DNA of 64,000 bases, from the NCBI RefSeq assembly GCF_006335125.1, contig NZ_VDMO01000011.1, positions 1-64,000 of the forward strand, in the 5' to 3' direction. Both the position numbers and the translations under genes were made by a program. Under the pieces are notes generated by a model that was not told the DNA's origin, did not search any database, and saw only the letters and a list, made by a program, of their open reading frames with translations. Below are positions 1-14,600 of the stretch, piece after piece. Origin of the DNA: Deinococcus radiopugnans ATCC 19172 (GTDB lineage: Bacteria; Deinococcota; Deinococci; Deinococcales; Deinococcaceae). Numbering within the stretch: position 1 is the first letter of the stretch; each line of letters begins with the position of its first letter.

Positions 1-173
<173 letters not shown>

Positions 174-187
174 ACCGCTCGCCCGTC

Positions 188-218
188 AAAGTCCGCTCCT
201 GTCACGGAGCGGACTTTT
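188..218 (+). terminator. Rho-independent terminator
   Basis: A 12-bp perfect stem (188-199 with 206-217) around a six-base loop, ending in a T run at 215-218. It closes the peptide-transporter transcript. Confidence 0.9.
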
Positions 219-279
219 CTAATTCCCGTCTGACGGACCTTCTCACATCTCATAAAGTGGCATCGGCAACTATGCGCGT

Positions 280-1572
280 ATGAAACCGACACTGCTGCTG
301 GCCGCTGCCCTGGCTCTGGGAACGGCGAATGCCACCGATCTGCGCATCTACCCGTCGTTCGCCGAGGTGCGGCAGCCCGTGACCAGCACGGGAACTGCCC
401 TGAACGTCTCGCTGCCGCAACAGGCCTGGGAAAACGTGCTGGCCGGCTCGCTGGACCTGGAAGGGCTGGCTTTTGACAGCGCCGTGCAGAAGCTGGAGAC
501 CAACTGGCTCAGCGGTCTGGAGGGCAAGACGGTGTTCCTGGTCCAGACCACGGCGGACGGTGAGAAGACTGAACCGGTCACCCTGGTGCGCGCCCGAGAC
601 CTGCTGGTCAAGGACGCGGCGGGGCGGTACTTCAACGTGCGCTACGAGCAGTTGCGTTTCGACACGCCGCCCCCCACCAATCCCCTGAGTCCCTCGCAGA
701 CACTGACCTACAGCCTGCCCAAAGCCGGCAGCGGCACACTGGTCTACTTGACCCGCAGCGTGGGCTGGTCGCCGCGATACACCCTGAAGGCCAGCCCAGC
801 CGGCGCACAGCTCTCCGCTCTGGCCGACATTCGCAACACCACCGAGTTGCCCTACGACGTGAAGGACACCGAGCTGTATTCCGGCGACGTGAGCGTGCAG
901 GCCAATCCCCAGGCTCAGGCCAGTTACGAGGCGGCGGACATGGTGATGCGGGCCGCGCCGGCCCCGGTGACGGCTCCCAAGATCGGCAGCGGTTCGGAGT
1001 TGCGTGGACTGTACCGCTACGCGCTGACCACACCGTTCACGTTGCCCGCCAACAGTGTGGTGACCCTGCCGTTCCTGACCCCCAAGCTGAGCAGTTTCGA
1101 GCGTTACGTGGGCCTGAACACCTATTTCAACGTCGCCACCCAGAGCGGCACCCTGGACCGGTCCTACCGCTTCAAGGCTGACGCCCGCCTGCCTGCTGGG
1201 CCGATCACCGTGCGCGAGGAGGGCCGTCTGGTGGGTCAGACCCGCATCGACGAGACCCGCGAGGGCGGCACGGTGGAGTTCAGTCTGGGCGACGATCCCG
1301 ACGTGGAGTACACCCGCACGGTGCAGACCGTCAGCCAGAGCAAGGACAGCAAGGGCAACGTGGTCAAGACCACCTACAAGGTGACCTACGCTTTCGAGAG
1401 CAGCAAGGCCCGCAGCGTCCGCGCCGAGATCACCGAGCGGGTCGGCGGGCGGGTCGTCATCATCGACAGCGCCGCGCCCACCAAGAACGGCGGCATTGCC
1501 AGCCTGAAGGTGGACGTGCCTGCCGAGGGTAAGATCAGCCGGAGCTTCACGGTGGTGGTGGACAACTCGTAG
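280..1572 (+). CDS. Secreted DUF4139-family protein
   Basis: 430 aa. The N-terminus is a clear signal peptide (MKPTLLLAAALALGTANA, cleavage around residue 18-19), so the product is exported. The body is beta-rich and contains the features of DUF4139 proteins, including a central segment reading VGWSPRYTLKASP and a late NTTELPYDVKDTELYSGDV stretch. Function in Deinococcus is not established. It stands alone, convergent with the Fur-family gene, with an inverted repeat between them. ATG 280 is chosen because it gives a complete signal peptide. The family call is moderately sure; the biochemical role is unknown. Confidence 0.75.
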   Translation: MKPTLLLAAALALGTANATDLRIYPSFAEVRQPVTSTGTALNVSLPQQAWENVLAGSLDLEGLAFDSAVQKLETNWLSGLEGKTVFLVQTTADGEKTEPVTLVRARDLLVKDAAGRYFNVRYEQLRFDTPPPTNPLSPSQTLTYSLPKAGSGTLVYLTRSVGWSPRYTLKASPAGAQLSALADIRNTTELPYDVKDTELYSGDVSVQANPQAQASYEAADMVMRAAPAPVTAPKIGSGSELRGLYRYALTTPFTLPANSVVTLPFLTPKLSSFERYVGLNTYFNVATQSGTLDRSYRFKADARLPAGPITVREEGRLVGQTRIDETREGGTVEFSLGDDPDVEYTRTVQTVSQSKDSKGNVVKTTYKVTYAFESSKARSVRAEITERVGGRVVIIDSAAPTKNGGIASLKVDVPAEGKISRSFTVVVDNS

Positions 1573-1593
1573 GCGGCTGGCAAAAGTCAGCAG

Positions 1594-1637
1594 CAACAGC
1601 ATCGCCGCCGGAGCAATGGCGCTCTGGCGGCGGTGTT
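1594..1637. terminator. Inverted repeat between convergent genes
   Basis: Imperfect stem formed by CAACA...CGCCGCCGGAG and CTCTGGCGGCGGTGTTG around an eight-base loop, placed between two convergent stop codons. No strong T run, so it may be a weak bidirectional terminator. Confidence 0.5.
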
Positions 1638-1661
1638 GTGGATCTGGTCACAGGACCGTGT

Positions 1662-2102
1662 TTACAGGGTTGGCTCAGGTCCGCGAGCGGCTGTGGCCTG
1701 ACATGCCGGGCAGATGCCCTGCAACTCCACCCTGGCTCCGGTGATCTGCCAGTCGTGACCCTGGCCCTGGGGTTGCAGATCCGGCAGGGCCAGCGCGACG
1801 TCGAGCAGGGTGCCGCAGCCGTTGCAGCGCAGGTGAGAGTGGGGGGTGAGGTTGGTGTCGTAGCGCACCTCACCGCCGCTGCCGATCACCTCGCCCACCA
1901 GCCCATGCTCGCTGAACACGCGCAGGTTCTGATACAGCGTGGCAATGGGAATGGGCTCCCCGGCCAGCCGGAAGCGCTCAGCGATTTCCTCCGGGGTGAA
2001 GTGCCCGTCGGTCTCGACGAAGAACTGCAGCAGCCGCAGGCGGGGCTGGGTGGTTCGCAGGCCCCGCCGTTCCAGATGCCGCTGCAGTTCAGAGAGGGTC
2101 AC
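1662..2102 (-). CDS. Fur/PerR-family metal- or peroxide-responsive repressor
   Basis: 146 aa from a GTG start (reading MTLSELQRHLERRGLRTT). The N-terminal winged helix is followed by the metal-binding motif HSHLRCNGCG and a second CxxC pair (ICPAC), the structural zinc site of many Fur-family proteins. It lies 71 bp downstream of catalase on the same strand, and the DNA upstream of catalase holds two overlapping 7-1-7 palindromes of the kind Fur proteins bind. Together these suggest it controls the catalase gene. Whether it senses iron, manganese or peroxide cannot be decided from sequence. The C-terminus is slightly extended after the second CxxC. Confidence 0.88.
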   Translation of the reverse strand: MTLSELQRHLERRGLRTTQPRLRLLQFFVETDGHFTPEEIAERFRLAGEPIPIATLYQNLRVFSEHGLVGEVIGSGGEVRYDTNLTPHSHLRCNGCGTLLDVALALPDLQPQGQGHDWQITGARVELQGICPACQATAARGPEPTL

Positions 2103-2173
2103 GGCGCACCACGGTCATCACCAGAAATCCTGGCGTGGGCAGTCTTACGCCACTCTTCCGGCATCGCCCGGTT

Positions 2174-3718
2174 TCAGACCGACTGGGTCTCACGCTGGGC
2201 GTTTTGCTTTTCCGTCGACTGACGCGCGGCCTTCAGGCCCTCGTCCACGCGGCGGCCGTAGTCGGGATCGCACTGGGTGAACAGTTCCACCATGCGGGCC
2301 TGCACCTCGGGGATGGCCGCCGAGATGTTCGCCACGAGGTTGTTGATCAGGTCATCGCGCTCGCGGTCGTCGTGGGCGCGGTAGCGCTCGCCCGCCTGCT
2401 TGAAGTCGTTGGTGCGCTCGATGCTGGCGCGCTGCAGGCGGCCCTCGACGTGCGGGCTGTGCTCGGGCAGGTCGCGGGGGGCTTCCTTGGGACCGTTCAT
2501 GCTGGACGGCTCGTAGTTGACGTGCGGGTTCTGCCCCGGCACCGTGTCCACGTGGTAGGCCATCTGGCCGTCGCGCTGGTTGGTGGCCACGGCGGCGCGC
2601 GGCGAGTTGATCGGCAGCTGCAGGTAGTTGGGGCCGACGCGGTAGCGCTGGGTGTCGGAGTACGAGAAGGTGCGGCCGATCAGCATTTTGTCGTCGCTGA
2701 AGTCCATGCCGTCCACCAGCACGCCGGTGCCGAAGGCGGCCTGCTCCACCTCCGCGAAGTAGTTCTCGGGGTTGCGGTTCAGGGTCAGCATGCCCACCGG
2801 CAGCATGGGGAACTGGTCCTCGGGCCAGATCTTGGTGTCGTCCAGCGGATCGAAGTCCAGTTCGGGATGCTCACCGTCTTCCATCAGCTGGACGCGCATC
2901 TCCCACTGGGGGAAGTCGCCGCGCTCGATGGCGTCGTACAGGTCCTGGGTGGCGTGGTTGAAGTTCTTGGCCTGGATCGCCTCGGCCTCCGGCTGGGTCA
3001 GGTTCTTGACGCCCTGCATCGGCTCGAAGTGGTACTTGACCAGCGTGCCCTCGCCCTTGTCGTTGACCCACTTGTAGGTGTTGACGCCGCTGCCCTGCAT
3101 CTGGCGGTAGTTGGCGGGAATGCCCCACGGCGAGAACAGCCACGTCAGCATGTGCATCGCCTCGGGCGTGTTGCTCATGAAGTCGAAGATGCGCCCGCCG
3201 TCCTGACGGTTGGTGACGGGATCGGGCTTCAGCGAGTGGATCACGTCCGGGAACTTGATCGCGTCGCGGATGAAGAACACCTTGAGATTGTTGCCCACCA
3301 GATCCCAGTTGCCGTCTTCGGTGTAGAACTTGACGGCGAAGCCGCGCGGGTCACGCAGCGTTTCGGGCGAGTGGCCCGAGTGGATCACGGTGGAGAAGCG
3401 CAGAAACACCGGGGTTTCCTTGCCCTCGGTCTGGAACAGCTTGGCGCGGGTGTACTTGCTGATGCTCTCGTCGCCCACCCGGCCGTAGGCCTTGAACACA
3501 CCGTGTGCGCCAGCACCGCGCGCATGCACCACGCGCTCGGGAATGCGCTCGCGGTCAAAGTGGCTGATCTTTTCCAGGAACTGGTAGTTCTCCAGCGTGG
3601 CCGGGCCGCGCGTGCCCACGGTGCGCTGGTTCTGATTGTTGCTGACGGGATGGCCCTGGCGGGTGGTTAGGGTCTGGCCGCTGCCATCCTGCTGCTTGCT
3701 GTCTTTCGGCTCGATCAT
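2174..3718 (-). CDS. katA: Monofunctional haem catalase
   Basis: 514 aa. Decomposes hydrogen peroxide in the cytoplasm. The distal histidine region ([13 protein letters not shown]), the asparagine-containing segment ([18 protein letters not shown]) and the proximal haem tyrosine motif ([17 protein letters not shown]) are all present. Length fits small-subunit (clade 3) catalases. The frame opens 22 codons earlier, but ATG 3718 is preferred because an AAGGAG Shine-Dalgarno sits just before it and the upstream residues do not resemble catalases. A Fur-type operator lies about 90-105 bp upstream and a Fur-family gene follows, so peroxide- or metal-responsive control is likely. Confidence 0.97.
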   Translation of the reverse strand: MIEPKDSKQQDGSGQTLTTRQGHPVSNNQNQRTVGTRGPATLENYQFLEKISHFDRERIPERVVHARGAGAHGVFKAYGRVGDESISKYTRAKLFQTEGKETPVFLRFSTVIHSGHSPETLRDPRGFAVKFYTEDGNWDLVGNNLKVFFIRDAIKFPDVIHSLKPDPVTNRQDGGRIFDFMSNTPEAMHMLTWLFSPWGIPANYRQMQGSGVNTYKWVNDKGEGTLVKYHFEPMQGVKNLTQPEAEAIQAKNFNHATQDLYDAIERGDFPQWEMRVQLMEDGEHPELDFDPLDDTKIWPEDQFPMLPVGMLTLNRNPENYFAEVEQAAFGTGVLVDGMDFSDDKMLIGRTFSYSDTQRYRVGPNYLQLPINSPRAAVATNQRDGQMAYHVDTVPGQNPHVNYEPSSMNGPKEAPRDLPEHSPHVEGRLQRASIERTNDFKQAGERYRAHDDRERDDLINNLVANISAAIPEVQARMVELFTQCDPDYGRRVDEGLKAARQSTEKQNAQRETQSV

Positions 3719-3805
3719 AAAGACTCCTTGGCAGTTGGCGCACTCGGCGAACACGCCCCACCGGAATAGGGAAGAGCCGGGCACAGAAATCTGGCCCAGT
3801 CTCCG

Positions 3806-3823
3806 TAATCATAATGATTATGA
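3806..3823 (-). promoter_or_regulatory. Overlapping Fur/PerR-type operators
   Basis: TAATCATAATGATTA (3806-3820) is a perfect 7-1-7 palindrome. TCATAATGATTATGA (3809-3823) is a second perfect 7-1-7 palindrome shifted by three bases. Both resemble the classical Fur/PerR box in an AT-rich patch of otherwise GC-rich DNA. They lie upstream of the catalase gene, whose likely repressor is the adjacent Fur-family protein. Confidence 0.8.
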
Positions 3824-3855
3824 ATTAAGATGTCCACCACAAATGGTGAATGCCT

Positions 3856-4592
3856 CTAAACAATGCCGCCCAGGTACTCCACCACATCCGCCTTGATGGG
3901 CATGAAATACGCGTGCTGGCCGCGCTCGCGGGCGAACGTCAGCAGCTCGCAGGCAAAGCGGCGGTTCCACTCCAGCGTGGCCTCGAACCGCCGGGGAAAC
4001 ACCGCGTGGTTGCGGGTGCGCCAGTACCCTTCCGAGCCTTCGGAGGTGACCGAGGTGGCCCCCCACCAGACCTCCACTCCTTCGGGCAGCAGGTCGGCGT
4101 AGGCGTCCATCAGGCGCAGGTCGAAGAACGGCTGGGTGAAGAAGCCGCACGCCCCCGCCTCCAGCTTGCGCTCCAGGTAGCTCTGCTCACGTGAGAGGGA
4201 CTGACGATAGGGATCTAAACCGGCGTAGACCTTCAGGTGTGGCAGCTCCCGGCGAATGCGGCGGATGGCGGCCTCGGCATCCACGTTGTAGACCCGGGCG
4301 TTCATGTCGCCCGGCGCGTCCCCGGTGATCACGATCACCTCGTCAATGCCGTGCTGGTCCAGATGCGCGGCCATCGGCAGCGGCTCGCGCGGATTCAGGT
4401 CCACCGCCCGGATGTGCGGAATGGCCCGGTGGTGCGGGCGGGCAAAGGCGCAACCGTGCCACGAGCGCGTGGAAAAGCGCGGAAAGTCGGGAATGTTGAT
4501 GGTGTCCGCGCCGGGCAGGTGTTCGGCCACTGCGGCCAGCTCGGCCCTGAGGCCGGAACGCGAGCGAGGGACGAGTTCGATGGAGACGCGGG

Positions 4593-4596
<4 letters not shown>
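3856..4596 (-). CDS. metF: Methylenetetrahydrofolate reductase
   Basis: 246 aa. Reduces 5,10-methylene-THF to 5-methyl-THF, the methyl donor used by the upstream gene product MetH. The TIM-barrel signatures TINIPDF and [14 protein letters not shown] and the C-terminal half ([14 protein letters not shown]) match the family, though the protein is shorter than the roughly 290-residue E. coli enzyme. Its ATG overlaps the metH stop as ATGA, so the two are co-transcribed and translationally coupled, placing metF under the same riboswitch as metH. Confidence 0.9.
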
Positions 4597-8378
<3,782 letters not shown>

Positions 8379-8391
8379 TGTCCACCTCTTG

Positions 8392-8416
8392 AAAACCAGA
8401 CCGCAGGTGCGGCCTG
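8392..8416 (-). terminator. Leader terminator of the metH riboswitch
   Basis: On the minus strand CAGGCCGC pairs with GCGGTCTG (one wobble) around ACCT and is followed by GTTTTC. It lies between the SAM riboswitch aptamer and the metH Shine-Dalgarno, where an expression-platform terminator is expected. The T run is short. Confidence 0.6.
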
Positions 8417-8473
8417 AACACGTCTTTGCGCCCTGTGCCGTGCGGCGCCCACTTCCGGCCATCGCGTCCTGCC

Positions 8474-8595
8474 CGCGCCATCGTCGGCGCACCCCAGCAG
8501 GAGGCTTTTCTGAAAGGCACCGTGACCGCTATGGGGGTCGGTTGCCGCGTCGTCGGCGGGCAGAAAAAACCCTCGGACGCTCTGGATGACCGCGC
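8474..8595 (-). promoter_or_regulatory. SAM-I (S-box) riboswitch aptamer
   Basis: About 122 nt on the minus strand. Hallmarks in order: P1 5' arm GCGCGGTCATCC, conserved AGAG, CGTCCGAGGG, CTGCCCG...GACGACGCGGCAACC with the GGCAACC core at 8540-8546, a GACC/GGTC P3 stem, the conserved GGTGCC at 8516-8521, and a P1 3' arm GATGGCGCG that pairs with the 5' arm allowing one bulge. The aptamer precedes metH-metF, a classical S-box target. It is predicted to reduce expression when S-adenosylmethionine is plentiful. The segment between GGTGCC and the P1 3' arm is less canonical, so a covariance-model search would be useful. Confidence 0.8.
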
Positions 8596-8616
8596 TTTGG
8601 AGGCGCGATAGGGCAG

Positions 8617-8655
8617 AGGATAGCGCGGCGGGGCGGGGACGAAAGGGGGGTGGGG
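8617..8655 (-). promoter_or_regulatory. metH promoter with G-quadruplex over the -35 region
   Basis: TATCCT (minus strand, 8622-8617) is a good -10 box about 20 nt ahead of the riboswitch. The presumed -35 position falls in a plus-strand G-quadruplex motif: G runs at 8630-8633, 8635-8638, 8645-8650 and 8652-8655 with loops of 1, 6 and 1 bases. Confidence 0.55.
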
Positions 8656-8953
8656 TGGACAGGTTTATCTGGGGAGAATAGTGGCCTTCTGTTTGGCCGC
8701 CCCGTTTGGCCGCAGGGTGCCCATCGAATCGGACGACAAAGACTCCGCCCCTGTCCCGCTGGTCGAACCATGAACCGTAACGATGGACGACAAAGGGGCC
8801 TCCCTCATCCAACGCCTGGGCGAGAAGGAGACTGAGCGCTTTGGCAATGGCCTTCTGGGATTGATTGGCGCCTCCGACATGCGCCAGGACTGGACGTTCC
8901 AGCCCCGGCGCCATCAGCGAGGGCTGCGAACCGCGTAGATCAGAAGTTGGGGC
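8656..8953. other. Intergenic region without a convincing gene
   Basis: About 300 bp between the metH promoter and lepB. Short frames exist on both strands, for example a 51-codon ATG frame at 8783-8938 on the plus strand. None has a recognisable motif or a clear start signal. The stretch could hold a decayed gene. Confidence 0.4.
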
Positions 8954-9733
8954 TTACTTCGCCAACTCGCTCTTCAAGGTATCGAAGGCCTCGGGGCGGT
9001 TCAGCACGCGCCAGTTCAGCTTGTTCTCGCCGCTCAACTCGCCCACACGTTCGGTGGCGCAGTCGTAGCTGGCGTTGGTCTTGCGCATGATCGGCCAGAC
9101 CACAGCAGCGGCGCGTCCGGCCACGTCGCGCCGCTCGACTGGGCCGAACAGCCGTGAATCCTCCGAACCGTTGGCAGTGCGGTTGTCGCCCATCACGAAG
9201 TAGTGCGCGGGCGGCACGGTGACCTCGGCCTGATCGGGCACCACGCCCGCACGGCTGGAGGTGGCGTTGTTCGCCAGTTCGCTCTGGTTGTCCCAGCAGC
9301 CCTGCTGACGCCAGTAGTCGGTCGTCCAGCCTGAATCCAGCTTCACGTCGTTCACGAAGACCTCACCGCCTTCCACCCGGATCTTGTCACCCGGCAGGCC
9401 GATCACGCGCTTGATCAGAAAGGGGCGGTAGTTCCACAGGCCAAAGAAGTTCTTGTTCAGGTTGCCGATCTTGGCTGCGGCTTCACGCGGGGGCTTGAAG
9501 ATTACGATGTCGCCCCGGCTGAAGTCGCCCACGCCCGCCTTGTGCAGCCACGTCTCGTACTTGGGCACGAACACGCGCTCGCGGTCACGCAGGTTGGGCA
9601 TCATGCTCACGCCGTCCACGCCCACCAGCGTCGCCACGAACTGGGTGATCACCACCGCAAAGACAATGGGTTCTAGAAAATCCTTCCACACCTTCTGAAG
9701 GGTGGTGGGTGCGGCGGACTGAAGTCTGGTCAT
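8954..9733 (-). CDS. lepB: Signal peptidase I
   Basis: 259 aa membrane protease that removes signal peptides from exported proteins. One N-terminal transmembrane segment (residues about 20-38) is followed by the catalytic serine motif GVSMMPN (Ser43) and the catalytic lysine in [13 protein letters not shown] (Lys108). The later box [15 protein letters not shown] is the conserved GDN-x-SxDSR motif. Length is normal for Gram-negative-type enzymes. It is a single gene; a TATCCT box lies nine bases before the ATG. Confidence 0.96.
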   Translation of the reverse strand: MTRLQSAAPTTLQKVWKDFLEPIVFAVVITQFVATLVGVDGVSMMPNLRDRERVFVPKYETWLHKAGVGDFSRGDIVIFKPPREAAAKIGNLNKNFFGLWNYRPFLIKRVIGLPGDKIRVEGGEVFVNDVKLDSGWTTDYWRQQGCWDNQSELANNATSSRAGVVPDQAEVTVPPAHYFVMGDNRTANGSEDSRLFGPVERRDVAGRAAAVVWPIMRKTNASYDCATERVGELSGENKLNWRVLNRPEAFDTLKSELAK

Positions 9734-9802
9734 GCACCGCGCAGGATAGCGGATTAAGGGTTGGCGGAGGGTTAAAGGGTCAAACCGTCCCGCGTCCCTT
9801 CC

Positions 9803-10606
9803 TCAGCCCTCGCCCAGCAGCGCTTTGAGACGCGGCAGTTCCGCCAGCGCCGCCTCCCGGCCCGCCGCAATGGCCTGATCGGTGCGGTTGAAATTCATCA
9901 GGTCGATGTTGCCCAGATTCGGGCGCAGCAGCACGTCGGGCCGGTACAGGCTCAGGCGGGCGTCGGTCAGCTGCGCCTGCATGATCTCCACGGCGCGCCG
10001 CAGCGCCCGCACCGGCCCCAGGTGGGCCTCGCGCTTCCAGATCAGGACGCGGCGCTCGTGCAGTTCCAGCGGATCGGGGGCGGTGACGTCCACCGCCAGC
10101 ACCTTCCGGACGCCCAGAAACAGCGCGGCGTCCACCGGCACCTGGTTTAGAATGCCGCCGTCCGAAAGCAGCATGTCGCGCACCGGCACGGGATCCAGGG
10201 CGCCGGGATACGCGCTGGTGGCCCGCAAAGCTTCGGATAGGCTGCCGCGCGTCAGGTACACGCCCCGGCCGGTCAGCATGTCGGTGGCGGTGATCGCCAG
10301 CGGTGTGGGCAGTTCCTCGAAAGTCTGGGGCAGGTGCTGGGCCAGCCAGCCTTCCATGGCCGAGATCTTCAGCAGGCCGGTGCCGGGCCGCCAGTCCAGC
10401 AGCCGCCGCCACGACACGGTGCCCGAGATGCGCTCCAGTTCCGCCCCGCTGTAGCCCGCCGCGATAAACGCCCCCACCAGCCCGCCCATGCTGGTGCCGG
10501 TCACCACGCTGGGGTGCAGGCCCGCGTCCTCCAGCACCTGCCACACGCCGATGTGCGCCAACCCGCGGGCGCCGCCGCCGCCCAGCACCAGCCCGTAGCC
10601 GCTCAT
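9803..10606 (-). CDS. Patatin-like phospholipase (RssA type)
   Basis: 267 aa. All catalytic elements of bacterial patatins are present: the oxyanion loop GGGGARG (residues 9-15), the nucleophile elbow GTSMG (Ser39) and the dyad aspartate in SDGG (Asp149). It probably hydrolyses membrane lipids or other acyl esters in the cytoplasm; the natural substrate is unknown. ATG 10606 is chosen because the family begins right at the glycine loop and GGAAGG precedes the start. It is divergent from the kinase gene. Confidence 0.9.
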   Translation of the reverse strand: MSGYGLVLGGGGARGLAHIGVWQVLEDAGLHPSVVTGTSMGGLVGAFIAAGYSGAELERISGTVSWRRLLDWRPGTGLLKISAMEGWLAQHLPQTFEELPTPLAITATDMLTGRGVYLTRGSLSEALRATSAYPGALDPVPVRDMLLSDGGILNQVPVDAALFLGVRKVLAVDVTAPDPLELHERRVLIWKREAHLGPVRALRRAVEIMQAQLTDARLSLYRPDVLLRPNLGNIDLMNFNRTDQAIAAGREAALAELPRLKALLGEG

Positions 10607-10743
10607 GGCCGCCTTCCGTGTCCGCCGCGGTTCATGGCGCGATTGTAGCCCTGCGGCGGGCACGGCCCATTCCTGGGCTGGCCTGCGGAGGTCTATGTCG
10701 GTTGATTCAGTCTGATAGACAGCGTTGCGCTACTGTGTGGGCA

Positions 10744-11496
10744 ATGGCTCTTGCGGGACAGGTGGTGGGCGCCGGCGTGCGGTTGATCAGACCCATTGGC
10801 CGGGGTTCCCACAGTCTGGTGTACTTCGCGGTGGATGCGTGCGGGCAGCCCTGTGCCGTCAAGGTATTCCACGCTGACATGCTCGACTTTGCCGACCGTG
10901 AATTCGAGCATGCCAGCGGCCTGGAGCATCCCCGGCTGGCGTCGGTGCTGGGCCGCGACACGCTGGAGGGCCGCCCGGTACTGATCAGCACCCTGGCCCG
11001 CGGCGAGGTGCTGTTCGCACGCTACGTGCGGCGGCCCGCGCTGCACAGCGAGCGCCGCGCCTTCCTGCTGACGCTGGCGCATCTGCTGGACGCCCTGGCG
11101 TACCTGCATTCGTGCGGGCTGGTCCACCGCGACATCAAACCGGAAAACATCGTGGTGGAACCGGACGGCAGCGCCAAGCTGGTCGATCTGGACCTGTCTG
11201 GCCCGGCGCTGGAGGTGTTCCCGGTGCCCACCCGTTTTGGCACGGCGGCCTTCCAGAGTCCGGAAGCGGCGCGCGGCGAACCGCTGGGGCCGGAAGCGGA
11301 CCTGTACGGGGTGGGAATGTTGCTGGGCTGGGGGATCTTCGGCCTGCTGCCGGACCCCACCAGCCCCGCGCCGTACCATCCGGACCCGCTGTGTTCGCTA
11401 TACCTGACCCTGACCCGTCAGGACCGCCAGCAGCGGCCCACTGACGCGGCCTGGGTCCGCGAGAGGATCCTGAAGCTGTCCCAGCCCAGATTCTGA
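10744..11496 (+). CDS. Small Ser/Thr protein kinase
   Basis: 250 aa, essentially a lone Hanks-type kinase domain with no transmembrane segment or sensor domain. The ATP lysine (AVKVF, Lys40) and catalytic loop HRDIKPEN (Asp130) are intact. The glycine loop is weak (GRGSHS) and the DFG motif reads DLD (Asp148-Asp150), keeping the magnesium-binding aspartate. The start follows TACTGT by seven bases, indicating a leaderless mRNA. It probably phosphorylates cytoplasmic targets, which are unknown. Neighbouring genes on both sides run on the opposite strand. Confidence 0.88.
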   Translation: MALAGQVVGAGVRLIRPIGRGSHSLVYFAVDACGQPCAVKVFHADMLDFADREFEHASGLEHPRLASVLGRDTLEGRPVLISTLARGEVLFARYVRRPALHSERRAFLLTLAHLLDALAYLHSCGLVHRDIKPENIVVEPDGSAKLVDLDLSGPALEVFPVPTRFGTAAFQSPEAARGEPLGPEADLYGVGMLLGWGIFGLLPDPTSPAPYHPDPLCSLYLTLTRQDRQQRPTDAAWVRERILKLSQPRF

Positions 11497-11574
11497 GGAG
11501 GCGGGGCAGCCAACAGCGAGAGGCCGTCCACAGTGGTGCACTGCCACTGCCAGGCGGCCCCAGTTCTGCGGCTC

Positions 11575-13197
<1,623 letters not shown>

Positions 13198-13335
13198 GCC
13201 AACAGGCTAGCAGGAAATTCCCAGTGACTTAAACGATTCAGAGCGCTTGACTCTAACCTTGGCGATGGCCTTTATTCTGCGATGTCAGACGGACGGACAG
13301 AACACCCGCCCGCAGACCGTTCCGCTTCCTGTCGG

Positions 13336-14469
13336 TCAGTCCGCAGGCGTGTCGCTGCCCAGCCGCACGGTCACGTCCGCGCCGGGCACGCCGGGAGCCT
13401 GCACCACCTGACCGTGGCCTACGTCGCGCAGGATGCGCTCTGCCTGCGGTCCGGTGACGGTGGTCACGGCGCTGCCCTGGGTGCCGTTGGAGACGCTGAC
13501 CTGCAGGTAGCCCAGGCTCTCTAGGCGGTCTTTCAGGCGGCGGGCGCTGCCGGCGGGGGCGGCGGTGTTGACCACGGCGATGCTCAGGCGGCGCGGATCA
13601 TTGGGGTCGGTGAAGTTTTGATCTACAAGCTGCGACAGCGCGGCCCGGTCCGGCACCCAGGTGCCCCCCCCGCCGAAGTTGCCGGGAACCGTGTGCATGG
13701 CAACTTTAGGCCCGCTCAGGGCCGCCCCCAGAAGGCCAGCCACCTGCTCGCGGCTGAGGTTGCTTTTCATGTTGCGGTCCACCGCCCCCACCATGCCGGG
13801 CAGGCGCCACCAGTTCAGCGGGCTTTTCACCTTGTTCAACAGTGCGCCCAGAAAGTTCTGCTGCCGCGCCACCCGGCCGATGTCGCCCAGATTGTCCTTG
13901 CGGAAGCGCAGGTACCCCTCGGCTTCCTCGCCCGTCAGGTGCTGTCGCCCCGCCTTGAGGTCGATATGCAGTTTGCCGGCGTTATCGTCGTACTTCATGT
14001 CCTGGGCCACGTCCAGCGTTACGCCGCCAGCCGCCTGCGTCATGGCGCGCATGGCGTTCAGCGACAGCAGGGCGTAGGCATCCACCCGGACGCCGGTCAG
14101 GCTCTGAACCGCGCCCATCAGGGTTTCGGGGCCGCCGTGCGGGTTTGAGCCGTTGATCTTGCCCCAGCCGTACTGCGGCACATTGACCCAGGTGTCGCGC
14201 GGAATGCTCAGCATGTTGGTGGTACCGTCGGGCCGCAACTGCGCCAGCACGATGGTGTCGGTCAGCCCGCTGTAATCCTCGGGGCGGGCCGGCCAGGGCC
14301 ACACCGGGGCCTGCTCGTCGTATCTGGGGGTCACGCCCGCCAGCAGCACCGTGACCGGGCCGTCAGGCTTGTGGGGCAGCGTTCCGTACCGCGCCAGAAA
14401 AGGAAAAGCAGGAGCCGCCACTGCCACCACACCCGCCAGAACCACCAGACCGATCACACGCCGCCGCAC
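13336..14469 (-). CDS. LytR-CpsA-Psr (LCP) family protein with LytR_C domain
   Basis: 377 aa from GTG 14469. One N-terminal transmembrane helix (VIGLVVLAGVVAVAA) is followed by the extracytoplasmic LCP domain with conserved DTIVLAQL, SIPRDTWV and GRVARQQ segments, then a LytR_C domain (SIAVVNTAAPAGSA...). LCP enzymes attach polymers to cell-wall peptidoglycan. The frame extends upstream to GTG 14541, but GTG 14469 is preferred because TATGCT lies six bases before it, matching the leaderless pattern of this genome, and places the membrane helix near the N-terminus. Confidence 0.88.
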   Translation of the reverse strand: MRRRVIGLVVLAGVVAVAAPAFPFLARYGTLPHKPDGPVTVLLAGVTPRYDEQAPVWPWPARPEDYSGLTDTIVLAQLRPDGTTNMLSIPRDTWVNVPQYGWGKINGSNPHGGPETLMGAVQSLTGVRVDAYALLSLNAMRAMTQAAGGVTLDVAQDMKYDDNAGKLHIDLKAGRQHLTGEEAEGYLRFRKDNLGDIGRVARQQNFLGALLNKVKSPLNWWRLPGMVGAVDRNMKSNLSREQVAGLLGAALSGPKVAMHTVPGNFGGGGTWVPDRAALSQLVDQNFTDPNDPRRLSIAVVNTAAPAGSARRLKDRLESLGYLQVSVSNGTQGSAVTTVTGPQAERILRDVGHGQVVQAPGVPGADVTVRLGSDTPAD

Positions 14470-14558
14470 GCCCTGAGCATAGCGGCTGGGGCGTGAGGAC
14501 AGCGTGCGTCTTTTGGATGAAATGGCGGCCTTCACAGCCACTGGGCCAATGAAGAAGG

Positions 14559-14590
14559 GAGCCAGACCTTTGCGGGCCTGGCTCTCTTTT
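14559..14590 (-). terminator. Hairpin terminator of the lipoprotein gene
   Basis: GAGCCAG (14559-14565) and CTGGCTC (14578-14584) form a stem extended by ACC/GGC. T-rich sequence flanks both sides, so it may act in both directions. It sits just after the lipoprotein stop. Confidence 0.75.
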
Positions 14591-14600
14591 CCGATCTGGA

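Noticed and set aside
8783..8938. 51-codon plus-strand ORF upstream of lepB
   Set aside because: No ribosome binding site, -10 box or recognisable motif; could be a gene remnant.
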